A DNA stretch of 64,000 nt, from the NCBI GenBank assembly GCA_019720975.1, contig JAGVSJ010000003.1, forward strand, positions 1 through 64,000, read 5' to 3'. This DNA comes from Candidatus Sysuiplasma superficiale. GTDB taxonomy: Archaea > Thermoplasmatota > Thermoplasmata > Sysuiplasmatales > Sysuiplasmataceae. Made by a program: the position numbers and the translations under genes. Each line of letters opens with the position of its first letter. Within the stretch, counting starts at the first letter, position 1. Below the pieces are notes generated by a model. It made no database searches and was not told the DNA's origin. It saw nothing but the letters and a program-made list of their open reading frames with translations. Below are positions 44,085-58,209 of this stretch, piece by piece.

Positions 44085-44487
44085 CGCTCTGTATGTTGTG
44101 ATGCCTGTTCACAATATCTCTTGCAATCCTGAGATTCTTGCCGTCCTTTCCGATTGCCCTCCCCTTGACGGCGGGGTCGACCGTGACAGTTGCATGTATT
44201 ATGTTCCCCCTCTCCTCCAGAACGACGTCCCTGACGCCGTAATTGTGGAACACATTCTTGACGAACTGCACAGGTTCATCTGAGAACTCTATTATCTGTA
44301 TGTCCTTTCCCGTAAGCTGTTTCATCTTTATCGCGTTGGCACCCTTTCCGCCGACCGCGCGTTGTGCCTGGCCCGGCATGACGACGAAAACGAGTTTGTC
44401 AGGCGTTTCAAGGCAATCCTTGACCTGGCAGTGCGTGACGTTTTCAAAGAGTGAGATGTAGCGCAATGTGTCTGAATTGTACTTCAT
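44071..44487 (-). CDS. nusA: NusA-like transcription elongation/termination factor
   Basis: Archaeal NusA is the two-KH-domain half of bacterial NusA. The 138-residue protein has GGKGANAIKMKQLTGKDIQII (first KH, GxxG as GGKG) and AIGKDGKNLRIARDIVNRH (second KH, GKDG). It is the last gene of the rpoH-rpoB-rpoA1-rpoA2-rpl30e-nusA group. ATG at 44487 is chosen over a TTG three codons earlier. Confidence 0.95.
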   Translation of the reverse strand: MKYNSDTLRYISLFENVTHCQVKDCLETPDKLVFVVMPGQAQRAVGGKGANAIKMKQLTGKDIQIIEFSDEPVQFVKNVFHNYGVRDVVLEERGNIIHATVTVDPAVKGRAIGKDGKNLRIARDIVNRHHNIQSVSVA

Positions 44488-44502
44488 CTTCTGCAAGGGA
44501 AA

Positions 44503-44783
44503 CTACTCTCCGAGGAGCTGTGCAGAACTGTCGTCAGTTATTGCGACAACAGAAACACTGAATGGCTTTCCGCACGCCGCACCGAGCTCCACGCTTCCAC
44601 CTGAATATCTGTATGTCCTGACACTCCTCAGGCGTGAATAGTGGGCAGCTGCAGGGGCATTTGACGCATACACAACAGCCTTGGCCTTCTTCTTCTGCAG
44701 GCATCTCTCCACTGATCTTTCCCCCATGACCACTTTTCCGTCTGCCACAGCAAGCTTGATAGCGCCCTCAATATCCATTGACA

Positions 44784-44784
<1 letters not shown>
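44503..44784 (-). CDS. rpl30e: 50S ribosomal protein L30e
   Basis: The 93-residue product has the L30e/L7Ae-fold pattern: IKLAVADGKVVMGERSVERCLQKKKAKAVVYASNAP, AHYSRLR and LGAACGKPFSVSVVAITD. L30e binds the large-subunit rRNA kink-turn. Its ATG overlaps the rpoA2 stop as TGATG, so the genes are translationally coupled, and nusA follows within 20 nt. Confidence 0.95.
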
Positions 44785-48921
<4,137 letters not shown>

Positions 48922-48925
<4 letters not shown>

Positions 48926-51900
48926 TTCAAATCCTCCAGCTGAAGGCGCATCACGACGCCAAGCGACATCAGTTCATAAAGAAGTAGAAGGAAAGCATAG
49001 CTCGTCTGTATGATGTGTATGTTTGACGTGTTGCCGCATGCGGGGCAGCGCACAAGCCCTCTCCTGTCCATGTAGGCTATATGGCCGCAGTCTGGATTCC
49101 CGCAAACATACTGGTATGTCCCATCAGACTCATCGAGCAGCCTGTCCTTTATGACCATTGCAGCGCCGTGTGCTATCAGTGTGTCCCTTTCCATCTCACC
49201 AAACCTGAGCCCACCCTGCCTGGATCTCCCTTCGGTGGGCTGCCTTGTGAGTATCTGGACAGGTCCTCTGCTCCTGACATGCAGCTTCCCTGAAACCATG
49301 TGGTGGAGTTTCTGGTAGTAGATGACACCGATGAATATCTCTGCCTGTATCATCCGGCCGGTAATGCCGTCGTACATGACCTCCTTCCCGTTGTTCCGGA
49401 AGCCGAGTCTCTGAAGCTCGCTGCGAAGTGCTTCCTCGCTCTCTCCGGAAAATGCTGTGCCGTCCACAAACCTCCCGGAGAGCGAAGCGACCTTCCCTCC
49501 CACCATTTCAAGGACATGAGCAACCGTCATCCTGGAAGGTATGCTGTGAGGGTTGATGAGAAGATCAGGAACGGTCCCATCGCACGTGAATGGCATGGAC
49601 TCCTGCGGAACTATCAGTCCCACCACCCCCTTCTGGCCATGCCTTGAAGCGAATTTGTCACCGAGCTCCGGTATCCGCTCATCCCTGACCTTCACCCTCA
49701 CAAGCCTGGAACCGTTTTCCGATTCTGTGAGAATGACGCTGTCAACATATCCGGATTCACCAGCCCTGACAGTTATGGATGTCTCCCTTCTCTTCTGGGG
49801 TGTCAGGAAGTCCGTCTCCTCCTCGAGGAATCTCGGCGGCGATGTCTTGCCTATGAGCACGTCACCTCCGTTCACAAAAGTTTCCGGCGATATCAGACCG
49901 TCTTCACCCAGATTGCTGTAAGCAACATCAGCCCTTGCTCCCCTCACGTCAGGACTCGGAATCTCGAAATGATCCTCCTGTCCGCCCGGGTATCTCCTTT
50001 CCTCCGCCCTGTAGCTCCTGAGAAAGCTTGATCTGCCGAGGCCTCTTTCTATTGAGCCCCTGTTCATTATAACTGCGTCCTGCATGTTGTATCCATAGTG
50101 GGAAACAATTGCAACAACAAAATTCTGGCCTGCAGGCCTCTCATTGAATCCTGTAAAATTCATCTGTGTGGTCTGGACAAGAGGCTTCTGCGGATAATGG
50201 AGAAGGTGGCCCCTGGTATCAGGTCTGAGTCTGTAGTTGGAAGCCCCGAGCCCCAGCGACTGTTTCGCCATCCCCGCCCCCATTGTCACACGCGGCGAAG
50301 CATTGTGCTCGGGGTACGGCACAAGCCCTGCGCAAACTCCGAGAATGACCATCGGGTCTATCTCAAGATGTGTGTGTTCATTCGATATGAGCAGTTTTGA
50401 TGGAAACGAACTGCCGCACCTGCTGCATTCGAGTGTTGCGTTCTGCTCCCTCTGCCCCATATTCACCCATCTGACATCTCCGGGTGAGAGGATGAATGAG
50501 CAGTTCGGACATTTCTGAGGAATCTCGAAAGGCTCAACGCATACGTAGCTGTCTTCCTCCTCTTCAGCATCTATCCACTCCACCAGTCCCCCCCTTATCA
50601 GATCCCCCCAGCTCCTTCTTCCTTCGCCAACCTCCTGGAGCTGCTGGTATGTCAGCAGGGTGCTTCCGTTTTTGAGAACAATCAGCGGTCTCCTCAGCCT
50701 TCCCTCGTCGCAGTTTATGTAGACATCATTTGTCGTCCTGTCATAATGCAGATTGAGTTCATGGGATCGCTGCCCGGCGATCTTGCCGGCCCTTCTCCTT
50801 TCCCTTATCTCGCTAACCAGTCTTTCCCCGTCCCTGACAACGCCTATCAGGTCACCGTTGACATATACTCTTGTCTGCTCCATCATCTCGGAGAACCTTG
50901 CCTCCCTCACTCCAAGATCCCTGAGCTGCGTAATGACTTCGGCATCGGATATTCCTTCAGAAACATCAACAATGAGAGCTGCATTCTTTACGAGGCCGCA
51001 GTTCTGCCCCTCAGGTGTCTCATTCGGGCAAAGCCTTCCCCACTGTGTGGGGTGCAGATCGCGTGCCTCAAAGTGCGGCTGGCTCCTGGTCAGGGGGCTG
51101 GTGACCCTCCTCAGATGGCTCGCAGTGGACATGTTCGATGTGCGGTCGAGAAGCTGGCTAACACCCGCCCTTCCTCCGACCCAGTTGCCCGTCGCCAGTG
51201 CGTGAAGAAGGCGGTGTGTGAGCAGATCAGGCCTGATCGCGCTCTGTATCTTTATGTCCTTCTTTCTTGCAACGCTTCTCTCAAGCTGGTACTTCAGATC
51301 CTTGATAAGGTTTGTGAATGCGACTCTGAAGAGGTCCTCCATCAGATCTCCGGCCAGTTTCAGTCTCTTGTTTGCGTAATGGTCCTTGTCATCCTCACGC
51401 CTCAGCCCTAGCGAAAGCTCGAGCACATTTCTCGCAACGCGCCCGAGGAAGACCGCCTTCTTGAGCCTGTCTTCGGAGGTATCTCCAAGGTGCGGCAGAA
51501 GCGAACGGTCTATTATCGACTCTATCTTTTTGACCCTGAATTCCTTTGCCTGACCGGTGGCGAACTTCTTCTCAAGGTATCCGAGGGCATCCTCTGTTGT
51601 GTATATTCCGTTCGGAGGATAGTTCTTCTTGTCCTGCGCATCCTCTATATTTGCGTAGACAATTTCCTCCATCCTCGGATCGCTTACAATTGACTCAAAT
51701 ATTTCGTTGTCCTTTTCCATTCCCAGCGCTTTCATCAGGATGACAAGCGGTATCTGCCCTGAAGCCGCGGGGACGGTAACCATCAGTATTCCATCCTTCT
51801 TTTTCTCGACAACTGTAAGTGCCCTGTATCCCTCCCTCTGGGAGAACACCTTGGCAACCTGTATCTTTGTGCCGTAGCGTTCATTGTATTCCACAAGTAT

Positions 51901-52539
51901 CCTGTTGGGTGCAAGATCCTCGAGTGTGATCAGCACCCTTTCGGTACCGCCAATTACGAAGTATCCGCCTGGATCGAGGGGGTCTTCGCCCTCCTGCTGG
52001 AGCTTTGCTATGTACTCCTTCTCTGTGAGTTCACGGTCGCTTCCCTCCTCAAGTATATTGTCCTTCGTCAGGTTGCAGGCGCGGCTCTTCACCATTATGG
52101 GGAGGTCGCCTATATGCACATTCTCAGGCTCTCTCTCAATTCCGTCCTCCACGACGGTGAATTCAAGATATATGGGAGCCTGGTAGTTGAGGTTTCTCAG
52201 CCTCGCCTCCATTGGCTTCAGTTCATGGCTTGCACCGTTAGCTTCCCGCACGACTGGTTTACCAACCCTGATCGTCGGACGGGCAGACGGATCTATCTGT
52301 CCTGTTTTCTCGTCCCTCTTCCTGCCAATCCTTATCTCTATCAGCTTTCCTTCAGTCTTCTCCGGGTCAAGCCTTATGACCCCCCTCTCCATGTCTTCAG
52401 GGCTGACCCTCGCATTGTCGACGATCCTCTGCATCCTGCTGTTTGCGTTTGCGTAGCTGCTCAGAAAATCATCGAACGACGCAATATGGTGGTTTACTAT
52501 GCTCCTCTCTCTGAAATAAGAAAATACGAGTTCCTTCAA
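48922..52539 (-). CDS. rpoB: DNA-directed RNA polymerase subunit B (unsplit)
   Basis: The 1205-residue second-largest RNAP subunit is one polypeptide, as in Thermoplasma, not split into B' and B''. It has [14 protein letters not shown], the [39 protein letters not shown] fork region, the catalytic [25 protein letters not shown] lysines, and a C-terminal zinc site [24 protein letters not shown]. The track starts at a GTG; the TTG at 52539 has GGAG about 10 nt upstream and begins [11 protein letters not shown], which looks like the family's start. Confidence 0.97.
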
Positions 52540-52579
52540 ACAAAACACACTCCGAAAAGATTCAAGAGTTTCATTCCGT

Positions 52580-52840
52580 CTATCTCGTGATCAGCCGGTA
52601 TGCGACAAACGTGTCCGCAGTCTTGCTCTTCCTTCTGATTTCGACTATCTTCCCTTCCTGTATGACACCCTTTTCCTTGGCGGTTGCTTCAAGAACCCTT
52701 ATCGCGGGATCGCCGAGTCTTATCTTGGGAAGCTGCTCCCTGGTTATGCCGAGTTTTTTAAGGATCCTTTCAGCCTCAGCCTCATTCAAAAGACGATGCT
52801 CGGGTACCATTTCATGATTTAAAATATTAAAAGGGGGCAT
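52580..52840 (-). CDS. rpoH: DNA-directed RNA polymerase subunit H
   Basis: Archaeal homologue of eukaryotic RPB5 C-terminal domain, 86 residues. [18 protein letters not shown] at the start and [36 protein letters not shown] fit the family (normally about 75-85 residues). The ATG at 52840 is chosen because it gives the F.IL.H..VPEH start seen in Thermoplasma RpoH; the track's TTG is 8 codons earlier. The TATA box lies at 52875-52889. First gene of the rpo cluster. Confidence 0.94.
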   Translation of the reverse strand: MPPFNILNHEMVPEHRLLNEAEAERILKKLGITREQLPKIRLGDPAIRVLEATAKEKGVIQEGKIVEIRRKSKTADTFVAYRLITR

Positions 52841-52874
52841 GTCGCATCTCGTCCGGTATTCCAAAGCTAAGAGT

Positions 52875-52889
52875 AATTTATATATATAG
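52875..52889 (-). promoter_or_regulatory. TATA box of the rpo operon
   Basis: CTATATATATAAATT on the minus strand is centred about 42 nt before the rpoH ATG, predicting a leader of about 15-20 nt. It is a strong, extended AT-rich box, as expected for the main promoter of RNA polymerase genes. Confidence 0.6.
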
Positions 52890-52969
52890 TATTCGGTATT
52901 AGATTCTCCTTATTCGGCCGGCCCAAGAGGAAAGGCGCACCGACGCCTCCGTGGTAGAATTATCGGCGG

Positions 52970-53485
52970 TCAGTTTGCACGTGTTCTCAGTTGTTCGGCG
53001 CTTACAAGTGATACGAGCTCTATCCCTTCCGCGCGCAGTAAGTTCTCCGCTCCCTCGCCTCTGTCCACGACCACAATTGCTCTTTCCACACTCCCGCCTG
53101 CCTGTCTCACGGCGTGTGCGCTCTTTATGATTGAGCCGCCAGTCGTGCTCACATCCTCGATTATGTCCACAGTCTCTCCGCCCCGTATATCTCCTTCAAT
53201 CAGCTTTCCAGTTCCGTGTTCCCTGCCCTCTTTCCTTATCATTGAGAAGGGTTTTCCTGTCTCAAGTGCTACAGCGACAACGATCGGTATTGCCCCCAGC
53301 TCCATTCCGGCAACCCTATGCGCTTTCACATGACGGGCCATCTCCCTCGCTATTCCTTTGAGCACTACGGGCTCCGTGTATGCCTTCTTTATGTTGATAT
53401 AGTAGCTGCTCTTCTTTCCGGAAGTCAGGCGGAATTCTCCGAACATGAGAGCACCACTCTCAACAAGCATGTCAATCAGTGCCAC
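52970..53485 (-). CDS. pyrE: Orotate phosphoribosyltransferase
   Basis: Converts orotate and PRPP to OMP in pyrimidine synthesis. The 171-residue enzyme has FRLTSGKKSSYYINIKKAY (orotate site), VAGMELGAIPIVVAVAL, the flexible-loop MIRKEGREHGTGK and the PRPP-binding VDIIEDVSTTGGSI. Length is normal for the short archaeal type. It lies downstream of carS on the same strand with a 46-nt gap. Confidence 0.96.
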   Translation of the reverse strand: MALIDMLVESGALMFGEFRLTSGKKSSYYINIKKAYTEPVVLKGIAREMARHVKAHRVAGMELGAIPIVVAVALETGKPFSMIRKEGREHGTGKLIEGDIRGGETVDIIEDVSTTGGSIIKSAHAVRQAGGSVERAIVVVDRGEGAENLLRAEGIELVSLVSAEQLRTRAN

Positions 53486-53531
53486 CAGACCGTCTCACCG
53501 GCCTTCTGGATTGCGCATGCATTAATAAAAC

Positions 53532-54095
53532 CTACCAGGGAACGCTTTTGAGTCCCTGCCTGTACCCTATGTAGTTTATCAGTCTGTGCAGCGGGTATAT
53601 CATTGCGAGAGCCACAGCGAAACCGACTGGGGCGTAACCCGTCAGAAGGAAACGGAAAACGTATGATGGAGCTACAATTAACGACAGCAAGAAGGCGCCT
53701 GCGGCAAAATCGTACTGGTCCAGTACGGGAACATGCGCTCCCTTTTCCAGTCCCATCCTTCTCTTCACAAACGCCCCGCCCATATCTCCGAACATTGAGC
53801 CGGCGGAGAGTGCGAGTAGCACAGGGAGTATGGTGGCAGATGGTATGTAGACCACGCTTGCCGGACTCGCGAACAGTGTGCCTATGATGCTTTCAGCGTA
53901 TCCGAGAAGAACACCTGACATTATGCCTACTGCGAGCCCCCTCCAGGTCTTCCCGTCTCCAAGTATCCTGCGGCTCTTCCACATTCTGCCAAAATCAACC
54001 GGCATCCCCCCGCCGAATATCGCCGCGCCCGTGTTTGGCAGCATTGCAGGGAGGAAGAACCATACTGCCTCAATTACGGGGGAGACAAGATTCAC
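53532..54095 (-). CDS. carS: CDP-archaeol synthase CarS
   Basis: Activates archaeal ether lipid (digeranylgeranylglyceryl phosphate) with CTP before head-group attachment. The 187-residue membrane protein has five hydrophobic helices. Conserved segments are MLPNTGAAIFGGGMPVDFGR, RRILGDGKTWRG, SMFGDMGGAFVKRRMGLEKGAHVPVLDQYDF and MIYPLHRLINYIGYRQGLKSVPW, which are CarS (DUF46) signatures. Metal-binding aspartates are in the FGD and DQYDF motifs. Confidence 0.96.
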   Translation of the reverse strand: MNLVSPVIEAVWFFLPAMLPNTGAAIFGGGMPVDFGRMWKSRRILGDGKTWRGLAVGIMSGVLLGYAESIIGTLFASPASVVYIPSATILPVLLALSAGSMFGDMGGAFVKRRMGLEKGAHVPVLDQYDFAAGAFLLSLIVAPSYVFRFLLTGYAPVGFAVALAMIYPLHRLINYIGYRQGLKSVPW

Positions 54096-54175
54096 GTCAG
54101 TGCATTCCGATGGTGTTAGTTAACGGTATCGAAAGATACTGTCTCCACGCCAGGGCAATGATGGCATGCTTGCCT

Positions 54176-56023
54176 TCATCCGTTTTCACAGTTTTTGATC
54201 GAGAAGAAGGAGGCGGCGGCCTCAGCCGCATCCTCCACCCTCTCCGCTTCAATACCGCTGAAATACGACATTCTCTTATCCAGCACAATGGCGATTCCCC
54301 TGTCAGTCTCGCTCCTTATCATCCTTCCGGCAGCCTGCAGCAGTCTTCTCAGAGCAGGGCCCCTAACCGCGTAGTCCCACCCCTTCCCGTAGAGTATGTC
54401 GTAGTAGTTCACAAGTGCCCTCTGTTTCGCGGTCGGTCTGGGATATGGTATGCCCACAATTATCACCATTTCCAGCGATTTTTCAGGAAAATCTAGCCCT
54501 TCGGAGATTCTGCCGCCAATCACAGAGAGGAACACTGCATCCTTCGAATTCTTGAATCTCTCGACAGCGTGCATAAGCTCTTCCTGCCTCATGTCCCTCC
54601 TTTCGATGAGGACAGAAGATGCCATCTTTCTCTCAATTCCGAGATCAAGCAGGGATTCGAGCAGACCGAAAGAGGGAAAGAAAACGATTGTGTTTCTCCT
54701 CACCCTGTTGCATATATCCACTATTCTGGTGCATATCGATGACAGCATAGCCGCATCTCTGGCCAGGACCTCGTACCGTGTTGTTATATCATCCACATAC
54801 ACGATCCTCCTGTTCTCGGGAGGGAAATCGGAGGGTAGCGAAAGCATTATTGTGTCTTCCGGAAGCTGGAGGAGTGCCCTGTAGTCCTCAAGCCTGCCCA
54901 GCGTTCCGGACATGTGTATTGTGGTCGACGCCTCCATCAGAGGTGAGGCGGCTATGGCAGGATCAAGACAGTATGCTTCAAGCGACGGATTCTCCCCGCC
55001 GTTTACCAGCTTTACGTAGTGCTGCGGCTCCACCTCCACCCAGAAGCGGAGGAAATCGCTGAACGACCTTATGTACGATCTGGGGAGTTTGCCCTCCTTG
55101 AGTTTCGCATCTCTGACAACATCCCCCTGGTTGGACAGCACAGCCGAAATTACATGGAAGGAACGAGAACTAACGCCTAGCTCCTCCATTATCTGTGTCT
55201 CCAGTTCATCTTCAGGCACGATACCATCCTCATCCAGAACAAACTCATCCGAAATCGTTCTGATCACTCTTTCGAGAATTTCAGCCAGATCCCTTACGCT
55301 CACACCAGATATTACTTCTGGGTCGCCGAATTCTTCAGCCTCTTTCTTCATACCCTGAACGGCGCGCAGAGAGAAACGAATGCTTTCCACCTCCCTCAGA
55401 TAATCCGGAAGGTTGTGCGCCTCATCCAGGACAATTATGAGATTTCCGGGCTGGGTGCCCATCCATTCGAGCAGTCTCCTCCTTATGAATGGGTCAAAAA
55501 AATAAATGTATGGTGCAACAACTAGATCGGCATCCGACATAAAAGACTTGGACAGCTCGTAAGGGCAAATGCCTCTGTCTGCACCGAAGTCTATCGCCTC
55601 CTCGGCATCCGGGAGTTTCCTCCTCATCCAGTCAAGCAATTCTGCCTGGTCGGCAAGCATCAGTCCGGAGTAGTATCTGCACCCCTCAAGGCCTGACCTC
55701 GTCAGATCCTTCAACCGCGCACAGTAGGATGACAGTTCCTCTGCGGATCCGGTCCGCATTTCCTCGCTCCCGCGCGCAAGCAGGCAGCTGCTGTTCCTTC
55801 CCTGAATGGCAATGGCGAAAACCTTTCTCCGTGCAGTGAGTTTCCGCAGCTCTATCATCACCTGCCGCTGCTGGGAATTCGTTCTTGTGAGGTACAGTAT
55901 CTTTCTGTTCCCGGCATTCTCGATTATCGATGAAAGGACACTTGCTGTTTTCCCGCTTCCCGTCGGGCTCTCCAATATGAGATGTCTGCCCTGCGATAGC
56001 GCATCGAAGACAGCCTTCATCAT
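54176..56023 (-). CDS. xpd: XPD/Rad3-type DNA helicase with 4Fe-4S cluster
   Basis: 615 residues from the first ATG. Walker A is ESPTGSGKTASV, the iron-sulfur domain cysteines are in NSSCLLA, SSYCARL, LEGCRYY and GICPYE, and motif II is VLDEAHNLPDYL. The C-terminal domain has FFPSFGLLESLL, GRISEGLDFPE and QAAGRMIRSETDRG (motif VI). Role: repair/transcription-related 5'-3' helicase. The in-frame codons upstream of the ATG read LFPYRPRTGQIR, a Q-motif, but no ATG, GTG or TTG precedes them; the true start may be CTG at 56128 or ATA at 56104, or the sequence has an error. Confidence 0.88.
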   Translation of the reverse strand: MMKAVFDALSQGRHLILESPTGSGKTASVLSSIIENAGNRKILYLTRTNSQQRQVMIELRKLTARRKVFAIAIQGRNSSCLLARGSEEMRTGSAEELSSYCARLKDLTRSGLEGCRYYSGLMLADQAELLDWMRRKLPDAEEAIDFGADRGICPYELSKSFMSDADLVVAPYIYFFDPFIRRRLLEWMGTQPGNLIIVLDEAHNLPDYLREVESIRFSLRAVQGMKKEAEEFGDPEVISGVSVRDLAEILERVIRTISDEFVLDEDGIVPEDELETQIMEELGVSSRSFHVISAVLSNQGDVVRDAKLKEGKLPRSYIRSFSDFLRFWVEVEPQHYVKLVNGGENPSLEAYCLDPAIAASPLMEASTTIHMSGTLGRLEDYRALLQLPEDTIMLSLPSDFPPENRRIVYVDDITTRYEVLARDAAMLSSICTRIVDICNRVRRNTIVFFPSFGLLESLLDLGIERKMASSVLIERRDMRQEELMHAVERFKNSKDAVFLSVIGGRISEGLDFPEKSLEMVIIVGIPYPRPTAKQRALVNYYDILYGKGWDYAVRGPALRRLLQAAGRMIRSETDRGIAIVLDKRMSYFSGIEAERVEDAAEAAASFFSIKNCENG

Positions 56024-56183
56024 ACGGATCTGTCCGGTGCGCGGTCTGTATGGAAAGAGATCAGCGCCTGATCCGCCGCGCGTATTCTGAGGATTCCTGT
56101 CTATATTTCCACCGAGCCTGAATGGCAGCGATGCGTGAAGTGTATTAAAAGTGTATTGAGCGGTTCACTGAAACATCTTCGCC

Positions 56184-56615
56184 CTATCTCTTCGAATGGG
56201 TGTGCTTCAGCATTCCCCAGACGTCTTCCGGCACGCTGTCGTAGACAGATGTGTCTGTCTTTTCAATTTCCCCTTCTTCCTCCAGCCCGTTTATAAGTTC
56301 CCATATCCTTTCCTTTCTGAAGAGCCAGTAGTGAATACGCCATTCCCTTCCGTCGTAGAGTGTGGTCTCTTCCCTCTCTGTCGTGAGTATGCCGCTGTCT
56401 TCAAGCATATAAAATGCATCCCTGTCTTCAGGCTCAAGCATGTTGTCTATGATCCTCTCACTGTAGCCGAAGAAATTCATTATGTGCTGTGCCATTGCCA
56501 TGGCCTGCTCAGCAGGCATATCGTTACGGTCAATGCTGTTGCGGATGGCCATGCTGAGGTGATCGACGGTCAGTGTCTTTCCACGGAACGAACTGCTGTC
56601 CTTTGAAGAAGGCAT
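56184..56615 (-). CDS. Conserved Thermoplasmata-type protein (DUF6015-like)
   Basis: About 143 residues, soluble and helical, with a polar N-terminus, a middle segment IMNFFGYSERIIDNMLEPEDRDAFYMLEDSGILTTEREET and a strand-rich EWRIHYWLFRKERIWELI. The helix-turn-strand order recalls a winged-helix fold, but I cannot place it firmly; it resembles proteins annotated DUF6015 in Thermoplasmata. ATG at 56615 follows a TTG. TATA-like ATTTAAATA (about 56690-56700, minus) lies about 80 nt upstream. Confidence 0.55.
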   Translation of the reverse strand: MPSSKDSSSFRGKTLTVDHLSMAIRNSIDRNDMPAEQAMAMAQHIMNFFGYSERIIDNMLEPEDRDAFYMLEDSGILTTEREETTLYDGREWRIHYWLFRKERIWELINGLEEEGEIEKTDTSVYDSVPEDVWGMLKHTHSKR

Positions 56616-56781
56616 CAAAACACATCCAGTGGCCGGAAGTCATATTGCGTAAGAACCAATTGAGCCACAATGGATAATCTAGCGAGCCTTTGTATTTAAA
56701 TATTGCCGCAGAACATCTTGACCATACACGACCAATGTCCGAAATGGACTCAGCCTTGTGCCTTCATCTCTCCGGTCACGT

Positions 56782-57132
56782 TCAGATGAGGCGCATCGTA
56801 GCTATGAAGACGAGACCGGCAGCGATAAGGTACGCAACCCTCATGTAGTCAGATGAGTCCCTCTTCACGATACCCGCTATAAACAATATTGCAAGTATTA
56901 TGAAATTGCCGAATATCGAAAGTATCAATCCCGCCGTATATCCAGAGGTCCCGGGTCCGGAGCTCACGACAAGTATTATCTGTGCTATGAAGTCCAGCAC
57001 AAGACCGAAAAGTATGCCCGCCACCACTATTGTTGTGTGTGTGGCGGTCTCAATCATCGTCGCGACTTCGCTCTCAATGTTCCCCCTCTTCTGCTCGGCT
57101 TGCTGGGGCGCCGTGTTTTCGCCAGAAGTCAA
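56782..57132 (-). CDS. Three-helix membrane protein of unknown function
   Basis: About 116 residues: a polar N-terminal segment, then three hydrophobic helices (TTIVVAGILFGLVLDFIAQIILVV, AGLILSIFGNFIILAILFIAGIV and YLIAAGLVFIATM). The track's start lies upstream of a TATA box (ATTTTATATAC, about 57164-57174, minus strand), so that start is unlikely; a TTG at 57132 sits just downstream of the predicted start site. No family recognised. Confidence 0.5.
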   Translation of the reverse strand: MTSGENTAPQQAEQKRGNIESEVATMIETATHTTIVVAGILFGLVLDFIAQIILVVSSGPGTSGYTAGLILSIFGNFIILAILFIAGIVKRDSSDYMRVAYLIAAGLVFIATMRLI

Positions 57133-57237
57133 ACTTATACCCAGATATCTGTAATTGATTGATGTATATAAAATACAGCGTATTGTCAGGGACACTTTCA
57201 CCTTGATATGTTCTTTTCACGAAGGACTGGATTGATG

Positions 57238-58209
57238 TCAGCGTGTGCGCGGGATGGCTATTCTGCCTTCATTCACAACATTTAACAGCTGATGCCTGTT
57301 GAAGAATGCATCTATCACATCAACAACCTCCCTTCCAACCCTGTCCTGGGCTTCCCTGGTCTGGGCGCCTATGTGGGGTGTCATCACTATCGTAGGCAGC
57401 CCGGTAAGCCTGGGATCTGCCATCTGCTCCTTTTCAAATACATCAAGGCCTGCCCCTGCCAGTTTTCCTGATTTCAGCGCATCAGCAAGCGCTTCGGTAT
57501 CGATCATTTCGCCGCGTGCAGTGTTGATGAGAATTGCGCCGTCCTTCATAGTCTCAATCTCCTTCCTGCCTATGAGATGGACGTTTCCGGGCATCATTGA
57601 CGCGTGTAGTGTCACTATATCTGACTGCGTGAGCAGCTCCTCCTTGGAGACAAGTTTCGCACCTGCCGACTCAGCGACATCTCTTCCTATGTACGGATCT
57701 GAGGCGAGAACAGTCATCTGGAATGCCCTTGCCCTCTTGGCCACTTCCCTTCCTACGCGACCGAGCCCTATGATGCCGAGCTTTTTCTCGCTGAGTTCAG
57801 TCCCTGTGAATTTGAGTGTCTCCCACCTGCCGGAATGCATCGACGCATTCGCTTCGTGCAACCTTCTGCTGACGGTCAGCATCATCGCAAATGCAAGTTC
57901 GGCAGCTGAAATCACGTTGGCCCACGGTGTATTTGCCACCGGAATGTTGCGCCTTGTTGCAGCTTCGACGTCTATGTTATCCACCCCAACGCCTGCTCTA
58001 ACAATCAGCCTGGCCCTTGTCGCCTTCTCTATTATATCGGATGTCAGTTTTGTCCTGCTGCGCACTACGACGCAGTCATAACCGCCGATAATCGAGGAGA
58101 GCTCGTCCTTTGTTATGCCATTCCTGAAATCGACTTCAAAGCCGTCCATAGATCTCAATTTATTCACGTGCTTTTCGTCTACAGCGTCGGTCACAATTAT
58201 TTTTGTCAT
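57238..58209 (-). CDS. serA: D-3-phosphoglycerate dehydrogenase (SerA-type)
   Basis: Oxidises 3-phosphoglycerate as the first step of serine synthesis. The 323-residue protein lacks the C-terminal ACT domain of the long forms. It has VRAGVGVDNIDVEAATRRNIPVANTP, NAD-binding LGIIGLGRVGREVAKRARAF, and the catalytic arginine (NTARGEMID), glutamate (GLDVFEKEQ) and histidine (TPHIGAQT). The start overlaps the aminotransferase stop as ATGA, so the pair forms an operon for serine synthesis. Confidence 0.93.
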   Translation of the reverse strand: MTKIIVTDAVDEKHVNKLRSMDGFEVDFRNGITKDELSSIIGGYDCVVVRSRTKLTSDIIEKATRARLIVRAGVGVDNIDVEAATRRNIPVANTPWANVISAAELAFAMMLTVSRRLHEANASMHSGRWETLKFTGTELSEKKLGIIGLGRVGREVAKRARAFQMTVLASDPYIGRDVAESAGAKLVSKEELLTQSDIVTLHASMMPGNVHLIGRKEIETMKDGAILINTARGEMIDTEALADALKSGKLAGAGLDVFEKEQMADPRLTGLPTIVMTPHIGAQTREAQDRVGREVVDVIDAFFNRHQLLNVVNEGRIAIPRTR

